NCBI GenBank assembly: GCA_030432905.1
Contig: JAUILU010000002.1
Coordinates: 386,084 to 450,083, forward strand
Origin: Phycisphaerae bacterium
GTDB taxonomy: Bacteria; Planctomycetota; Phycisphaerae; Phycisphaerales; UBA1924
DNA length: 64,000 nucleotides
Direction: 5' to 3'
In this document: positions 62,041-64,000 of the stretch, one piece after another
Layout of the letters: the number at the start of each line of letters is the position of its first letter
Numbering within the stretch: the stretch's first letter is position 1
Translations under genes and position numbers: made by a program
Notes under the pieces: generated by a model
The model's database searches: none
Told to the model about the DNA's origin: nothing
Seen by the model: only the letters and a program-made list of their open reading frames with translations

Positions 62041-63543
62041 ATGTCGCCGATTCTGGCACTGATCTCTGTTCTCTTCGGCGGCGACAACGCTAATGCGCAG
62101 GAAGCCGCCCCTCAGCCCGAGCCTGCGGCGATTGTGGTTTCATATCAACCCGAGCAGACAGCGCAGCCGGAGCCTGTTGTACAGAACGAATCGCAGCGTT
62201 GGCTCGGCGTAGTTGAATTGCCGGGTCAGAAGCTCAACATCGCGGTCGCCATCGCGCAGGTCGAGGGCGGCTACGAGGGCACGCTCGATATCCCGATGCA
62301 GGGCCTGAGCAATGGCGAACTCAGCGAAATCTCCCGCGAGGGCGACGAACTGCGGTTCACGTTTGAGATCAGCGGGCTCCCCGAGGTGAACTGGCCCAAG
62401 TGGGTTGTGACGATCGACGAAACAGGCAAAGCCGCGACCGGTGAATTGCATCAGTCAGGCGCGACGTTCCCGACGACACTGACACTCGATGAGTCGGGCG
62501 AGCAGGAGATCTTGCGCAGACCCCAGCACCCCGTGCGTCCACTGCCTTACCGCGAGGTCGAGGTCGAGGTCGATGCGGGCGAGCACACACTCGCAGGCAC
62601 GCTGACGCTGCCGGATGTGGACGAATTCGGCGAGGGCCCGTACCCGACGGCGCTCCTGATTACGGGCTCGGGGCCGCAGGATCGAGACGAGACTCTGCTC
62701 GGTCATAAGCCGTTTTTGGTTTTGAGCGATCACTTCGCGAGGCGCGGCATCGCGGCGCTGCGCTGCGACGACCGAGGCTTCGGTGAATCGACCGGCGAAT
62801 TCTCGACGGCAACCACCTTGGACTTTGCGGACGACGCCCGGGCATGCGTGGATTTTTTGCGTGAGCACCCGAGTGTCGGCGAGATCGGATTGGTCGGCCA
62901 CAGCGAGGGCGGGCTGATCGCGCCGTTTGTCGCCAAGGGCAACGACGACGTTGACTTCGTGGTGCTGATGGCAGGGCCCAGTGTCCCCGGGCGCGAGGTT
63001 CTTGTCCGGCAAACCCGGGCGATCTCCGAAGTCGCGGGGATGTCGGAAGAACAGCTCGATCAGCAAGAGAAACTGCAGAAGCAAGTGCACACACTTGTCG
63101 TCGAAGGGGGCGATGAAGAACAGATCCGTGACCAGCTGCGCCAGCTTGTGGTCCTCCAACTCGGCGCTTCAGGCGTGAAGTACAACGACGAGATTCTCGG
63201 TCAGTACGTCGATCAGAGCTACGATCAGATCACGAGCCCATGGGCCAACCGCTTTCTGACACTCGACCCGAGGCCGGCGCTCGCAGCGATGGAGCAGCCA
63301 ACGCTTGCGGTCTTCGGCTCGCTCGATATCCAGGTGCTGCCGAGCCAGAACCTGTACGAGATGCAGCGCGTGTTCGTTGAGGCCGGCAAGCAAAATTTCT
63401 TAACTGCCGAGTTCGAGGGCCTGAACCACCTGTTCCAGCCCGCAACGACCGGCGCGATGAGTGAGTACAGCGAGATCGAAACAACCTTCGACGAACAGGC
63501 GCTCAAAACGATCAGCGACTGGATCCTCGAGAACGTGCGCTAA
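62041..63543 (+). CDS. Secreted alpha/beta hydrolase
   Basis: 500 residues from ATG 62041, favoured because it starts a signal peptide (MSPILALISVLFGGDNANA, then Q); an in-frame ATG at 61927 is the alternative but would bury the signal. No clear ribosome site. After a beta domain (WLGVVELPGQKLNIAVAIAQ), the hydrolase: TALLITGSGPQDRDE, LRCDDRGFGEST, VGHSEGGLIAPF (nucleophile Ser), FGSLDIQVLP (Asp) and GLNHLFQP (His). It is an esterase or peptidase-like enzyme in the periplasm. The first domain recalls that of the lipoprotein at 29624. Overlaps the convergent mgtE end by 4 bases. Confidence 0.82.
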   Translation: MSPILALISVLFGGDNANAQEAAPQPEPAAIVVSYQPEQTAQPEPVVQNESQRWLGVVELPGQKLNIAVAIAQVEGGYEGTLDIPMQGLSNGELSEISREGDELRFTFEISGLPEVNWPKWVVTIDETGKAATGELHQSGATFPTTLTLDESGEQEILRRPQHPVRPLPYREVEVEVDAGEHTLAGTLTLPDVDEFGEGPYPTALLITGSGPQDRDETLLGHKPFLVLSDHFARRGIAALRCDDRGFGESTGEFSTATTLDFADDARACVDFLREHPSVGEIGLVGHSEGGLIAPFVAKGNDDVDFVVLMAGPSVPGREVLVRQTRAISEVAGMSEEQLDQQEKLQKQVHTLVVEGGDEEQIRDQLRQLVVLQLGASGVKYNDEILGQYVDQSYDQITSPWANRFLTLDPRPALAAMEQPTLAVFGSLDIQVLPSQNLYEMQRVFVEAGKQNFLTAEFEGLNHLFQPATTGAMSEYSEIETTFDEQALKTISDWILENVR

Positions 63544-64000
63544 AGAACAAGCACCGTCGCGATCAGCAGATAGATCACGATCCCCGACACGTCCATGAGC
63601 GTCGCGACCAACGGCGAGCTGATCGTCGCGGGGTCGAGGCCCATGCGGTCGAGGATGATCGGGAACATCGAGCCGATCGTCACGCCCCAGATCACAATGC
63701 CGACGATCGAGAGCCCAACGGTCAGCCCGACACCCGTCGCCATGTCGCTGGATGCGATGCCTGTGATGTCGAGCCCGAGCACAACAAGAAACGCGAGCAG
63801 CCCGAGCGCGACGCCGAGCGCCAGACCTGTGCGCAGCTCGCTCAGGATCACGCGCTTCCAGTCCTTGTGCTCGATCTCGGCGAGCGAGATCGCACGGATC
63901 AGCAGACTGGCGGCTTGCGTGCCCGTGTTACCGCCCGATGAGATGATCAGCGGGATGAACGAGATCAGGATCGCGGCTTTCTCGAGCTGCGACTGGAACA
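63540..64000 (-). CDS. mgtE: MgtE-type magnesium transporter (C-terminal part)
   Basis: The frame enters from the right edge on the minus strand and ends at 63540. Encoded: ILISFIPLIISSGGNTGTQA (MgtE pore signature), then LLIRAISLAEIEHKDW and helices from LGLLAFLVVLGLDITGI to IVIYLLIATVLVL. An internal GTG at 63851 is not the start. The cytoplasmic N and CBS domains would lie beyond the window. It carries magnesium across the inner membrane. Confidence 0.88.
   Translation of the reverse strand, partial: FQSQLEKAAILISFIPLIISSGGNTGTQAASLLIRAISLAEIEHKDWKRVILSELRTGLALGVALGLLAFLVVLGLDITGIASSDMATGVGLTVGLSIVGIVIWGVTIGSMFPIILDRMGLDPATISSPLVATLMDVSGIVIYLLIATVLVL

Overview
The window reads as chromosomal DNA from a high-GC planctomycete, most likely of the class Phycisphaerae. 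The pointers are secreted proteins ending in a VPTPASI/IPAPGAAS segment, a hydrophobic stretch and RRRR (PEP-CTERM-like sorting tails), a GC-type dockerin protein, many lipoproteins, membrane proteins carrying a CxxC...CPECG zinc ribbon, a PPi-type phosphofructokinase and a FbaB-type class I aldolase. No rRNA, tRNA, CRISPR array, integrase or transposase was recognised. The first gene (epimerase) and the last (MgtE) run off the window.

Layout. 1-12.8 kb is mixed housekeeping: epimerase, lipase-like lipoprotein, methyltransferase, nitrilase, FbaB aldolase, two ribbon membrane proteins, an ECF sigma/anti-sigma-like pair, a YpdA-like flavoprotein, a QueD-type enzyme and a phosphohexomutase. 13.1-18.4 kb is a compact one-strand set of phage head genes: portal, probable scaffold, SU10/DUF5309-type capsid, connector-like protein and three small proteins, with no terminase, integrase, replication, lysis or long tail genes nearby. 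18.4-25.5 kb holds a lipoprotein, two translationally coupled secreted amidohydrolase-like proteins and two PEP-CTERM proteins. 25.8-32.7 kb has PPi-phosphofructokinase, two DUF1579 proteins, a RibBA-like protein, a thioredoxin-domain lipoprotein beside an AhpD-like protein, and a CCA-adding-type enzyme. 32.9-37 kb is a run of three secreted ClpP/S49-fold paralogues. 37-52.4 kb has an M3 oligopeptidase coupled to a PLP decarboxylase, a LuxR-type regulator, a eukaryote-like UDP-galactopyranose mutase, RsmD overlapping a helicase-nuclease, and an M16 protease. 52.4-54.7 kb is a four-gene secreted-protein operon: three tandem paralogues and the dockerin protein. 54.8-64 kb has a lone atpG, two metallo-beta-lactamase-fold hydrolases, an isoprenylcysteine-methyltransferase-like membrane protein, GpsA, a P1B-like ATPase with a CPT motif, an alpha/beta hydrolase and MgtE.

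How genes work together. FbaB and PPi-phosphofructokinase are adjacent steps of glycolysis; GpsA draws glycerol-3-phosphate from the same pool. The thioredoxin-domain lipoprotein and the AhpD-like protein form a likely envelope thiol-redox pair. The best candidate for an undescribed system is the phage-head cassette, which looks like a resident capsid module. The four-gene secreted operon and the triple ClpP-like locus are the next most unusual. All functional calls come from reading motifs by eye; no database search was run.
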